Origin: Bacillota bacterium
Lineage (GTDB): Bacteria > Sysuimicrobiota > Sysuimicrobiia > Sysuimicrobiales > Segetimicrobiaceae
Length of the DNA stretch: 64,000 nt
Direction: 5' to 3'
NCBI GenBank assembly: GCA_021324255.1
Contig: JAJPJL010000003.1
Location: 1 to 64,000, forward strand
Shown: positions 1-8,979 of the stretch, piece after piece
Position numbering within the stretch: position 1 is the stretch's first letter
How the letters are laid out: each line of letters starts with the position of its first letter
Position numbers and translations under genes: made by a program
The notes under the pieces: generated by a model
What the model was told of the DNA's origin: nothing
The model's database searches: none
The model's input: only the letters and a program-made list of their open reading frames with translations

Positions 1-15
1 GCTGCACCGTAGAGT

Positions 16-94
16 CCTCTTCGGCAACCCGGCTGACCCAGAGGGTCCCGTGGCTTTGCGTCCCCGAATTGCTTCGGGTTTGCCCGTTCGGAGG
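16..94 (-). ncRNA. c-di-GMP-I (GEMM-I) family riboswitch, upstream of a gene lying left of the window
   Basis: Minus-strand RNA reads CGGGCAAACCCGAAGCAATTCGGGGACGCAAAGCCACGGGACCCTCTGGGTCAGCCGGGTTGCCG. It contains the hallmark GGGCAAACC, a CCCGAA-GCAA-TTCGGG GNRA hairpin, GGGACGCAAAGCC, and AGCCGGGTTGCCG. CCTC/GAGG can close the outer helix. Confidence 0.9.
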
Positions 95-507
95 CAGTGC
101 TGGCTATTGAGTTGTGTCGCAATTATGGCCTTACCGTCACGCGGTGTCAATTACATTTCTGTGTTCGTTGCGTGATGTGGTGGGACAGTGATCGAAAAAT
201 CTCGGCTCCGGTAATGCTCCAGTATGCCTACCGCCAACCGCCGGTCCGGCTACGGAGAGCCCGGGCACGCGGATCGCCCCGACGGGCTCCACATCCGCCG
301 CGGGCTGTCAAATTTACCCCGGACCTGCATCGTATTGCCCGCCCGTCAATCACCGCTCGACCTCCCGGCCGCCGCCGCTGGCCCGCCGGGTCCTCCCGGG
401 ACCCTGGGGCGAAGACGCTCGTGGCAGCCTCGTGACCCGCCGGTGACGCCCGCGTGAACCTGGAGGAGCATCCTGAACGCCGGACATGATCCGGGAGGTG
501 ACTGACG

Positions 508-1050
508 ATGCGGGCTCGCGCGGGCATGATGGCAACCGTCCTGGCGGCCGCGACCGCCGCGGCGGGACTCGGGACCGGCCTCGCCGCCGGCTACACCGTG
601 GGCACGGGAACCGTCACCATTCAGGGCGCGCAGCAACGGGTGCTGACGGACGCCAGAGGCATGACGCTGTACTACTTTGCGGCCGATACGCCGAGCCGCA
701 GCGCCTGCACCGGCGGGTGCGCGGGCACGTGGCCGGCCCTCACGAGCGACACACCGCCCACGGCGGAGGACTCGCTTCCGGGCACGCTGACGGTCGTGCG
801 CACGGCCAACGGCTCCCAGGTCGCCTACAACGGTCACCTGCTGTACCGCTACGCGGGGGACACGGCGCCGGGGCAGGCGAACGGCCACGGCATCGCCGGG
901 AAGTGGTGGGCCGCCAGTGTGACGCTCAAGCCGGCAACGGTTGCGCCGTCCCCGCCATCCGGCGGCTACGGCGGAAACACGGGCGGCGGTTACGGCGGGA
1001 ACCAGGGCAGTAGTCAGGGTGGCGGCGGCATGGGCGGGAGCCACTACTAG
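508..1050 (+). CDS. Secreted YXnY-repeat (COG4315-like) lipoprotein-type protein with Gly-rich tail
   Basis: Signal-like N-terminus; 'DARGMTLYYFAADTPSRSACTGGCAGTWPAL' and 'GHLLYRYAGDTAPGQANGHGIAGKWWAASV' are typical of the family; C-terminus GGYGGNTGGGYGGNQG. Confidence 0.85.
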   Translation: MRARAGMMATVLAAATAAAGLGTGLAAGYTVGTGTVTIQGAQQRVLTDARGMTLYYFAADTPSRSACTGGCAGTWPALTSDTPPTAEDSLPGTLTVVRTANGSQVAYNGHLLYRYAGDTAPGQANGHGIAGKWWAASVTLKPATVAPSPPSGGYGGNTGGGYGGNQGSSQGGGGMGGSHY

Positions 1051-1151
1051 CACCGGCGCGGCCCGGACGCCGGCGGCCGGCTGATCCCGGGCGGCGGCTC
1101 CGAACGCTCCGCGGCACGCCGGCGTGCGTCCAGAGCCCCGCCCAGTGCAGG

Positions 1152-2399
1152 GTGATCCGCCCCGCGGGCGGAAATCCCGCGGGGATGCTCCTCCTCGACG
1201 CGGACAGGCTGATCGACGGCGCGGCGGACTTCGCGCTTGTGCGAGGACAACTCAGGATCGACGGCGACCGGATCGTCGCGGTCGCACCGTCGGGCTCCGC
1301 GGACGGTGGGGATGGGGGCGCCTCGGGCGACCGGCGCGGCGGCGCGCGCCCCGGCGACGTGCGGATCTCGCTGCCGGGCTGCACGCTGCTGCCCGGCCTC
1401 ATCGACTTTCACACGCACGCGGGCATCGACACACGGCACGCGGGCCTGTCCGCCCAAGCACACGCGCCGCAACCGATCGCGACCGGCGATGCGGTCGGGC
1501 GCCTCCAGGACGATCTGCGGAGCGGCGTGACCACGGCGCGGCTGTGCGGGGATATCGGCGGGCTCGACCTCCGGCTTCGCGCCGAGATCGATGCGGGGCG
1601 CGTGGTCGGACCGCGGCTCTTCGTCGCCGGCCGTGCCATGCGCTCGCCGCGGGGCGGCGGCGGGGCGATCGCGTCCGTCCTGACGGACGACCCCGACGAC
1701 ATCGCGCACGCCGTCCGCGCGAACCTTGCGGACGGCGCCGACCTGATCAAGCTCTTCGTCTCGGATGGCGTCGGGGATCCCTCACGCGACCCGACCGCCT
1801 GCTACTACGGCGAAGCGCACGTCGCCGCGGCGACCCGTCACGCGCACGAGGCCGGGCGGGCGGTCGCGGCGCACCTCCTCGGCGGACCCGGCGTGGCCGA
1901 GGCGATCCGCGGCGGCCTCGACGTGATCGAGCACGGGTGGTTTTTGTCGGACGCCGACCTCGACCTCGCGGCGCGCCACGGGACCCTGATCACCCTCACC
2001 CTCGGCGTGCTCTGCGGGCCCGACACCCGCGCCTTTGGCGGGATACCGGCGGAGGACGCGCGTCTCCTCGAGTTGGGCGAGCGGGCCTGCGATACCGCGC
2101 GCAAGGTGATCGCGCGCGGCATGCGATATGTGGTCGGCACCGATGCGGTGCACGGCCACCTTGCCGACGAGGTGCGATGGTTGGTCGCGCTCGGCGAAAC
2201 GCCGGTGCGCGCGATCCAAGCCGCGACCGCGCGACCGGCCCAGGCGCTCGGCATGGCGCAGCGGCTCGGGACGCTCGAGCCGGGCAAGACCGCGGACGTG
2301 ATCGCGGTCGAAGGCGACCCGCTTGCCGACATCTCGACGTTGCGGCGGATTCGCCTGGTGGTGCGCGCGGGCCGCATCGTGCACGGGAGGGCGGCGTGA
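1152..2399 (+). CDS. Amidohydrolase family protein (imidazolonepropionase-like)
   Basis: 'LPGLIDFHTHAGID', 'DVIEHGWF', 'GTDAVHG', C-terminal 'LGTLEPGKTADVIAVEGDPLADISTL'. ATG at 1185 is an alternative start. Confidence 0.88.
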   Translation: MIRPAGGNPAGMLLLDADRLIDGAADFALVRGQLRIDGDRIVAVAPSGSADGGDGGASGDRRGGARPGDVRISLPGCTLLPGLIDFHTHAGIDTRHAGLSAQAHAPQPIATGDAVGRLQDDLRSGVTTARLCGDIGGLDLRLRAEIDAGRVVGPRLFVAGRAMRSPRGGGGAIASVLTDDPDDIAHAVRANLADGADLIKLFVSDGVGDPSRDPTACYYGEAHVAAATRHAHEAGRAVAAHLLGGPGVAEAIRGGLDVIEHGWFLSDADLDLAARHGTLITLTLGVLCGPDTRAFGGIPAEDARLLELGERACDTARKVIARGMRYVVGTDAVHGHLADEVRWLVALGETPVRAIQAATARPAQALGMAQRLGTLEPGKTADVIAVEGDPLADISTLRRIRLVVRAGRIVHGRAA

Positions 2400-3265
2400 C
2401 CGAGGCGCGCGTGACGACGGTCGGCTTCATCGGCCTCGGCGAGATGGGGCTGCCGATGGCCCGGCGTCTCCACGGCGCGGGGCTCCGGGTCGTGGGCTAC
2501 GACGTGCGACCGGAAGCGCTGCGCGCGCTCGAAGCGGCGGGCGGCGAGATCGTCCCTTCCGCCGGCGACGCCGCAGGCCGGTCCGAGGCGACGATCGTCA
2601 TGGTGCGCACGCCGGCCCAGGCCGAGGCCGTCGTCCTCGCCAAGGGCGGGGTGCTCGAGCGCGCGCCGCACGGCGCACTCCTCGTCGTGATGAGCACCGT
2701 CGGCGTCCCATGCATGCGCCGTCTCGCCGCGGCCGCACGAGGGCGCGGGCTCCGCTTCCTCGACGCGCCGGTGAGCGGCGGGCGGGCCCGCGCCGAGGAC
2801 GGTACCCTCACGATCATCGTCGGCGCCGCGGCGCCGGACCTCGAGGCCGCGCGGCCGGTCCTGGCGGCGATGGGGACGGCGATCGAGCACGTGGGCGACG
2901 CCGGCGCCGGCACGGTGGTCAAGATGGCCAATCAGGTGCTCCTGACCGCGAGCCTGATCGCCGCGCGGGAGATGGCCGCCCTCACGAGCCGGGCCGGGCT
3001 GGAGCCCGAGGCCGTGTGGCGCGTCCTCCGCACCTGCACCGGCGCGACGTGGGTGCTCGAGCACTGGCCGGTGGTCCGCGAGTGGATCGAGGGCTACCGC
3101 CCGGGAACCTCCCTCGACATCCTGGTCAAGGACACCGGGCTCGCGCTGGAGAGTGCGCGCGAGGCCGGGGTGTCCGCGCCGATGCTCGGCCTCGCCTCGC
3201 AGCTCATCATCGCATTGACACAGCGGCTCGGCGCCGCGGATCCCGGAGGACGCCGAGGCGGTTAG
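2396..3265 (+). CDS. NAD(P)-dependent oxidoreductase, 3-hydroxyisobutyrate/6-phosphogluconate dehydrogenase family
   Basis: 'VGFIGLGEMGLPMARRLHGAGLRVVGYD', 'FLDAPVSGG', 'VVKMANQVLL'. GTG start overlaps the upstream stop (GTGA); the 713-aa track ORF is over-extended. Confidence 0.88.
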   Translation: MTEARVTTVGFIGLGEMGLPMARRLHGAGLRVVGYDVRPEALRALEAAGGEIVPSAGDAAGRSEATIVMVRTPAQAEAVVLAKGGVLERAPHGALLVVMSTVGVPCMRRLAAAARGRGLRFLDAPVSGGRARAEDGTLTIIVGAAAPDLEAARPVLAAMGTAIEHVGDAGAGTVVKMANQVLLTASLIAAREMAALTSRAGLEPEAVWRVLRTCTGATWVLEHWPVVREWIEGYRPGTSLDILVKDTGLALESAREAGVSAPMLGLASQLIIALTQRLGAADPGGRRGG

Positions 3266-4620
3266 CCGGCCAGCAGGCGCGGCGCGATCTGCTCGATCTC
3301 CGGCCGCATCTCGCGCAACGCGTCGCCGACCGCGACCGCGCACGCCTCGATCTCGGCGTCGCCCATCGGCGTGCACAGGCTCAGCGACCCGCGCGGCATG
3401 AGGTGGATACCGCGGTTCAGCAGGTGCAGGTGCAGTCGTGACTGCAGCGCCGCGGGCACCGCGGCGCGCGCGCGATAGCCGGTCACCGGCCGGTCCGTCA
3501 GCAAGACGCTCGCGAACGATCCCGCCCCCGTGATCTGCGCCGTGACCCCGGCATCGTGCACCGCCTCCCGCAGACCCGCGCGCAGCCGGTCGCCGAGCCC
3601 GTTGAGCCGGTCGATCTGCGCCTGATCGAGCACGCGCAGCACCGCGGCGCCCGCGGCCATCGTGGCCCGGTTGCCGTTGAACGTGCCGGAGTGATGGAGC
3701 GCGCCCGGACGCGTGGGATCGAAGAGGTCCATGACGTCGCGCCGCCCGCCGAACGCGCCCACCGGGAATCCGCCGCCGATGATCTTGCCCATCGCGGTAA
3801 GATCGGGCATCACGCGATAGTACTCCTGCGCGCCCCCGCGGCTCAGCCGCAGCGTCTGGACCTCGTCGAAGATGAGCAGCGCGCCCCCGCGACGAACCGC
3901 GTCCCGCACGCCGGCGAGGTATCCGGACGGCGGGACGATGTAGCCGAATCCGCCGGGGAGCGGCTCCAGGATGAGCGCGGCGATCTCGCCGGGATGCCGC
4001 GCGAACGCGCGCTCCACGGCCGCGACGTCGCCGAACGGCACGACGATCACGTCGTCGGCCACGTGCCTAGGCAGGCCGGCCGAGGCCGGCACCGGCACGG
4101 GGGCATCCGCCGGGCCCGCGGCATCCACGGGCGGCGCGACGCTGACTTCGACCGCGTCGTGCGTGCCGTGGAACCCACCCTCGACTTTGATGAACCGCTG
4201 CCGCCCGGTGAACGCGCGCGCGGCGCGGAGCGCGTAGAGTGTGGCTTCGGTCCCCGAGTTGCAGAAGCGGACGCGCTCCACCGACGGAACGCGGCGGACG
4301 AGCATCGCCGCGAGCTCCACCTGGGCGGCGAGCGGCGCGGCGTAGGCGGTCCCCCGCGGCAGCTCTCGGCCCACCGCCTCCAGGACGGCCGGGTGGGCAT
4401 GCCCCAGGACGAGCGACGTGTAGTTGTTGAGAAAGTCCAGGTAGACGTTGCCGTCGACGTCCCAGATCCGGCAGCCCTCGCCGCGGTCGACGAAGATGGG
4501 GTACGGCGCCCACCACGCGGACGAGCGCGTGTCGCCGCCCGGCATCACCTCGCGGGCCTGCTCGTGGAGACGGCGAGACGCCGGGGTCCGCTCGAGGTAT
4601 CGCTGGAGCGCGTCGGCCAT
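3262..4620 (-). CDS. Class III PLP-dependent aminotransferase (glutamate-1-semialdehyde aminomutase-like)
   Basis: 'MPGGDTRSSAWW', 'CNSGTEATLYALRAARAFTGRQRFIKVEGGFHG', 'LIFDEVQTLRL', 'MGKIIGGGFPVGAFGG'. Confidence 0.9.
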   Translation of the reverse strand: MADALQRYLERTPASRRLHEQAREVMPGGDTRSSAWWAPYPIFVDRGEGCRIWDVDGNVYLDFLNNYTSLVLGHAHPAVLEAVGRELPRGTAYAAPLAAQVELAAMLVRRVPSVERVRFCNSGTEATLYALRAARAFTGRQRFIKVEGGFHGTHDAVEVSVAPPVDAAGPADAPVPVPASAGLPRHVADDVIVVPFGDVAAVERAFARHPGEIAALILEPLPGGFGYIVPPSGYLAGVRDAVRRGGALLIFDEVQTLRLSRGGAQEYYRVMPDLTAMGKIIGGGFPVGAFGGRRDVMDLFDPTRPGALHHSGTFNGNRATMAAGAAVLRVLDQAQIDRLNGLGDRLRAGLREAVHDAGVTAQITGAGSFASVLLTDRPVTGYRARAAVPAALQSRLHLHLLNRGIHLMPRGSLSLCTPMGDAEIEACAVAVGDALREMRPEIEQIAPRLLAG

Positions 4621-4737
4621 GAGCCTCCTCCCGCCGCGGATGCGCTCGCTCCGCCGGCCCCGCGCGCCGGCGCCCGCGGCGTCACGGAGAAGGTTCGGTC
4701 CGCGGCGCGAGACTCCCCCCCGTGCCCGCGGCGCCGC

Positions 4738-5076
4738 CTACGGCGCCGGCCCTTGCTCGACGCGCGGAGCTTCACGCCGCAGCGCCTCGAGGAACCCGGC
4801 CGGATCCGCCGGGTTGATGACAAAGTTGCGCACCCATCCCGTCTTCCGCCGGAGCACGACGAACCGGGCCGGCGCGAAGTTGCACCAATGCTCGTTCCAG
4901 AACGGCACCCGCCGCAGCGGTACCGCGTCCGCGCGCGCAACGTCGTCGAGGGCAACGCGCCGGACGACCCAGCGCCCAAGGCGCACCTCCACGCCGGCGG
5001 GCGTGACGCGAAAGTCGAACGGCCACTCGAGGCGGCCTTGGCGTGTCGTGCGCGACGAGCACATCGAGGGCATCAC
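4738..5076 (-). CDS. Small protein of unknown function (PH-like fold guess)
   Basis: 112 aa; start overlaps the stop of the upstream phosphonoacetate hydrolase gene by 4 nt, suggesting translational coupling. Confidence 0.65.
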   Translation of the reverse strand: MMPSMCSSRTTRQGRLEWPFDFRVTPAGVEVRLGRWVVRRVALDDVARADAVPLRRVPFWNEHWCNFAPARFVVLRRKTGWVRNFVINPADPAGFLEALRREAPRVEQGPAP

Positions 5077-6320
5077 CCCACCCCGTTGAGGGCCAGATCG
5101 AGCACATCGAAGTTGCGGAGCGGCGCCGCCAGGGCGCGCGCCGCGTACTCGCCGGCCAACGGGTGGGAGAGGATCAGCGGCACCTCGCGCTCGGCGAGCC
5201 CGCCGTGCGACCGCAGACGGCGGCCGACGAGGCCGCCGAGGTCGTGGTCCTCGCGGCGCGCGCCGAGCGCCGTGTGCCGATCGGCGAACACGGCGAGATC
5301 GGCTTCGCGGTCCCGCGGCAGCTCGTACGCCTCGCAGACCTGATCCGCATCGAGCACGCCGGTCACCCCCGGAAGGCCGCGGATCGCGCTTGCCAGCGCC
5401 CCGAGGTCGCGGATGCGGCGCGCGTACACGCGCACAAAGGATCCCAGCGCGCCGTGGTGCCGCACGAACGGGTCGGCGATCGGGCAGATGACGCGCGCCG
5501 CGCCCGGCCCGAAGCGTGCCGCGAGCTCGTCCTCGACGTAGACGACGTTGGGGTCGCCGGCCGGGGTCGCCTTGTCGTTCATGCCGTGATCCGCCACCAC
5601 GGCGACGGTCGCGCCGAGCGCCCGCAGCCGCCCGAGGCGCTCGTCGACCGCGCGATGAAACGCGTCCGACTCGGGCGCCCCGGGCGGGAACGCGTGCTGC
5701 ACGAGGTCGGAGAGCGACAGGTACATGAGCTCCGGACGATCCCGCTCCAGCAACCGGATGCCCGCGTCGAGCACGAACAGGGAAAGGTCTTCGGAGTACG
5801 GGTCCGGCGTGGCGCGACCCACGAGCCGCTCCACATCCTCGATGCCGTGCTCGGCCCGCGTACAGTGCGCGGCCCGCTCGGACGAAAAGCAGACCCCGCG
5901 CATCCCGTAGCCCAGCATCTTGCGGAGCTTGTCCTTGGCCGTGATGGCGGCCGTCGCGACGCCCGCGCGGCTCATCGCCGCGAGCACCGTGCCGCAGCGG
6001 AGGAGACGGGCGTCGGTGACCATCACCTCGGCCCCGGTCTCGCGGTCGAGGTAGAAGTTGCCGTTGACGCCGTGGACGCTCGGCGGCGCGCCCGTCACGA
6101 TCGATGTGTTGTTGGGGTTGGTGGTGGTCGGCACCGCGGCCAGGGCGCGCGCGGCGAATCCCACCCGGTGAAACTCGGCGAGCGCCGGCACGGTGCCGGT
6201 CCGGAGGCCGTGCTCGAGGTACGCGGGATCGAAGCCGTCCACGCAGACGACGACGGTGGGACGGATCGGGCGCCGGTACGCCCGGCCGTTCACCTCGATG
6301 CGATCATCGCCGCCGGCCAT
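5073..6320 (-). CDS. phnA: Phosphonoacetate hydrolase (alkaline phosphatase superfamily)
   Basis: 'VVVCVDGFDPAYLEHGLRTGTVP', 'VPTTTNPNNTSIVTGAPPSVHGVNGNFYLD', 'ITAKDKLRKMLGYGMRGVCFSSERA', 'VVADHGMNDK' match the PhnA type phosphonoacetate hydrolase. Confidence 0.85.
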   Translation of the reverse strand: MAGGDDRIEVNGRAYRRPIRPTVVVCVDGFDPAYLEHGLRTGTVPALAEFHRVGFAARALAAVPTTTNPNNTSIVTGAPPSVHGVNGNFYLDRETGAEVMVTDARLLRCGTVLAAMSRAGVATAAITAKDKLRKMLGYGMRGVCFSSERAAHCTRAEHGIEDVERLVGRATPDPYSEDLSLFVLDAGIRLLERDRPELMYLSLSDLVQHAFPPGAPESDAFHRAVDERLGRLRALGATVAVVADHGMNDKATPAGDPNVVYVEDELAARFGPGAARVICPIADPFVRHHGALGSFVRVYARRIRDLGALASAIRGLPGVTGVLDADQVCEAYELPRDREADLAVFADRHTALGARREDHDLGGLVGRRLRSHGGLAEREVPLILSHPLAGEYAARALAAPLRNFDVLDLALNGVG

Positions 6321-6645
6321 CCCCTGTCGAATGCGCGGCCGACCCCCCGGGTCCCTGCGCGCGTCACCTCAGCCAGATCGGGCAGTGCACCGCGACGCCC
6401 ACCATGTAGAGTCCCTGGATGGCCTGCTCGAGGAAGGACGGCAGGCCGTGAATGACGGCAGGAGCCCCCTTGACCGACGCGGCGATCGGGGAGTAGGCGC
6501 ATGCCGCGTGTGGCACGCTGTGCCACTGCCTGAGCGTGATATGGGCGACATGCCACGGGGCGTGGAGAAGGTGTCGGAGTGCCACACGTGCTTCTTACCC
6601 ACATGCCCCCACCGGGCCACGGCACTGATCCAGGAGCACTAGGGG

Positions 6646-6672
6646 GCACCGGCGCGCCGTGGTCGCCGGTGC
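6646..6672 (-). terminator. Strong hairpin just after the ABC ATPase stop codon (no U-tract)
   Basis: GCACCGGCG (6646-6654) and CGCCGGTGC (6664-6672) form a perfect 9-bp stem with a 9-nt loop, 7 nt beyond the end of the ATPase ORF. Confidence 0.5.
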
Positions 6673-6678
6673 GCGCGC

Positions 6679-7827
6679 TTACGCGTCCACGATCACGCAG
6701 TCGGCCCGGTCGAACGAGAGCACGAGCTCCTCGCCGACGCGCCGGGCACTGTCCCACTGGCCGGCCGGGACCTCGGCCGCGAGGCGGACCGGTGCGCTGC
6801 CGGGCACGGTCACGCGGACGGTCACCGCCGCGCCCTTGAACGACACGTCGTCGAACACGCCCCGCACGCGGTTGGCGCCATGGGTGTCGAGCCGCACGCG
6901 CTCGGGCCGCACGCAAAACGTCACCGGCTGGCCCAGAGCGCAGGTGATCGGCGCCGGGATCTCGACCCGCTCGCTTCCGACGGCCACGACGGCGGCGCCG
7001 TTGCGGCGCTCGAGCACCGCCGCGTGCACGATGTTCGACGCGCCCATGAACTCGGCGCAGAAGATCGTGCGCGGCCGGCTGAAGACCTCCTCCGGCGTGC
7101 CGATCTGCGCGACGCGGCCGGCGTTCATCACCACGATGCGATCGGAGATGACGAGCGCCTCCTCCTGGTCATGCGTCACGTAGAGAATCGCGACGTCGGG
7201 AATCCGCCGGTGGAGCTGTTTGATCTCCTCCCGGAGCTCCACCCGCAGCCGCGCGTCGAGCGCGGAGAGCGGTTCGTCGAAGAGCAGAATGTCCGGCTCG
7301 ATGGCCATGGCCCGCGCCACGGCGACGCGCTGCTGCATGCCTCCGGAGAGTTCGCGCGGGTAGCGGCCGCCCCACTGCCCCAGCCGGACGAGGTCGAGCA
7401 TCTCGCCCACCTTGTCGCGAACCCGCGCCGCCGGCCAGCGGCGCACCTTGAGCCCGAACGCGACGTTCTGCGCCACCGTCATGTGCGGGAAGAGCGCGTA
7501 ATGCTGGTACACGAGACCGATGTTGCGACGGTGCGGCGGGAGCGCCTCCGCCGGGGCGCCGCGCAGGTACACGCGGCCGCCCGACGGTGAAATGAAGCCG
7601 GCAACTACGCGCAGGGCCGTCGTCTTGCCGCACCCGCTCGGGCCGAGCAGGGTGACGAGCTCCCCGCGGCTGACGCGGAGCGTGAGCCCGTCGAGGGCAC
7701 GCGTGTCCCGGAAGTCGACCGTGACGGCGTCGAGCCGGATGCACGCCGCGTCGGGCGCGGGCGGGAGCGGTGCCGTGGCAACCGCCGGACCGCTCCCGCC
7801 GTCCCAGGGAAACGTCGCGTCACTCAT
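6679..7827 (-). CDS. ABC transporter ATP-binding protein (spermidine/2-aminoethylphosphonate type)
   Basis: Walker A 'LLGPSGCGKTTALRV', signature 'LSGGMQQRVAVARAMA', Walker B 'ILLFDEPLSALDA', C-terminal TOBE-like region. Confidence 0.93.
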   Translation of the reverse strand: MSDATFPWDGGSGPAVATAPLPPAPDAACIRLDAVTVDFRDTRALDGLTLRVSRGELVTLLGPSGCGKTTALRVVAGFISPSGGRVYLRGAPAEALPPHRRNIGLVYQHYALFPHMTVAQNVAFGLKVRRWPAARVRDKVGEMLDLVRLGQWGGRYPRELSGGMQQRVAVARAMAIEPDILLFDEPLSALDARLRVELREEIKQLHRRIPDVAILYVTHDQEEALVISDRIVVMNAGRVAQIGTPEEVFSRPRTIFCAEFMGASNIVHAAVLERRNGAAVVAVGSERVEIPAPITCALGQPVTFCVRPERVRLDTHGANRVRGVFDDVSFKGAAVTVRVTVPGSAPVRLAAEVPAGQWDSARRVGEELVLSFDRADCVIVDA

Positions 7828-7854
7828 CCGAACCGGCCGCTGCCCGAGCCCCCG

Positions 7855-8928
7855 CTACGGCGGGGTGACCCCCGTCTGCTTGTTGAAGCCTTCCTGGATC
7901 TCCTTGGTCCAGCGGTCCTGCCAGGCCTTCTGAGACTGCAATACCTTGGTGTAGTCGACGTTCAGGATCTGCACGTCCTTCATGGCGGCCCGCACGACCG
8001 TGAGCTTGGCGCCGCCCGCCGTGATGTCCGACCGTGCCGGGAACCCGTAGGCGTCCGGCACCTCGCTCTGGACCTCGGGCGACAAGAGATAGTCGAGGAG
8101 CATCTTGCCGCCCTCGGGGTTCGGTCCGTTGTGGACGAGCTCCATCGTGTACGAGATCGGGAGCGTGACCCTCGGCTTCCCCGGCGCCGGGCGCAGGAAC
8201 ACCGACTTGACGGCCATGTTGCTGTTGTAGGCGTCGGAGAGCAGCTCCTGCAGGTCGTTGTTCGAGGCCCAGATCTCCCCGCGGCTCACCAGCACGTCCA
8301 GAAAGCCGGTGCCCTTCGTGTGGAACTTGACCATCGGCTCCAGCCGCTTGAGATACGCGAACGCTCGCTCCTCGCCCCACAAGGTCACGAGCGTGTTGAC
8401 CACGGAAAAGCCATCGCCCGCGGTGATCGGGCTCGAGTACGCGATCTTGCCGTTGTACTTGGGGTTCAGCAGGTCCTCGTAGGTGTCGGGCGGCGTCGCG
8501 ACGAGCCTCGGGTTGTAGCCCCAATTTGTGAAATCCCCGATGAACGTGACCCAGTACCCCTTAGGGTCTTTGAGCGCCGCCGGGACGTGATCGCTGCCCT
8601 TCGGCGTGTACGTGTCGACGAGCCCGTCCCGAATGACCGCCTGCGTGAACGGCGGCACCAGCACGATCACGTCCGCCGCGGGATGGTCCTTTTCCACCTT
8701 GGCCCGGCTCGCCACCGCGCCCGTGCCGCTGGTAAAGACGTCGACCTTGAGGCCGGTGTTCTTCTCAAACGTGGGAAGAATCGCGTCGTACAGCGTTTCC
8801 GCCCCGTCGCAAGTGTACAGCACCACCTTCCCCGCCGCGTCCCCCACGCCGGGCTGCACCCCGGCGACTGACAGCGCGACTATCGCCGCCGCACACATCG
8901 CGGCCACCCACCGTGTCCGCCTGCCCAT
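7855..8928 (-). CDS. ABC transporter substrate-binding protein, 2-aminoethylphosphonate type (PhnS-like)
   Basis: Signal peptide; 'KVVLYTCDGAETLYDAILPTFEKNTGLKVDVFTSGTGAVASRAKVEKDHPAADVI', family 1 periplasmic binding protein. Confidence 0.88.
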   Translation of the reverse strand: MGRRTRWVAAMCAAAIVALSVAGVQPGVGDAAGKVVLYTCDGAETLYDAILPTFEKNTGLKVDVFTSGTGAVASRAKVEKDHPAADVIVLVPPFTQAVIRDGLVDTYTPKGSDHVPAALKDPKGYWVTFIGDFTNWGYNPRLVATPPDTYEDLLNPKYNGKIAYSSPITAGDGFSVVNTLVTLWGEERAFAYLKRLEPMVKFHTKGTGFLDVLVSRGEIWASNNDLQELLSDAYNSNMAVKSVFLRPAPGKPRVTLPISYTMELVHNGPNPEGGKMLLDYLLSPEVQSEVPDAYGFPARSDITAGGAKLTVVRAAMKDVQILNVDYTKVLQSQKAWQDRWTKEIQEGFNKQTGVTPP

Positions 8929-8979
8929 CGTCGCCCCCCTTGTCCATGGTCTCGGCTCCCCTGTCGCTCGAGCCGGTTG

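Noticed and set aside
97-435. 112-aa plus ORF near the left edge
   Set aside because: Overlaps the riboswitch region start and is Arg/Pro-rich; no ribosome-binding site or family match.
1838-3376. 512-aa minus-strand ORF
   Set aside because: Antisense to the amidohydrolase and dehydrogenase genes, which have diagnostic motifs.
3262-4620. Annotation of the class III aminotransferase as HemL
   Set aside because: Located in a phosphonate locus without heme genes; family similarity alone does not justify the symbol.
6501-6570. GCCACTG motif resembling a cobalamin riboswitch B12 box
   Set aside because: No other conserved cobalamin riboswitch elements were found around it; probably part of a simple inverted repeat.
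6364-6585. 73-aa minus ORF in the gap between ATPase and phnA
   Set aside because: Some hydrophobic character but no start signal or recognisable family; not reported as a gene.
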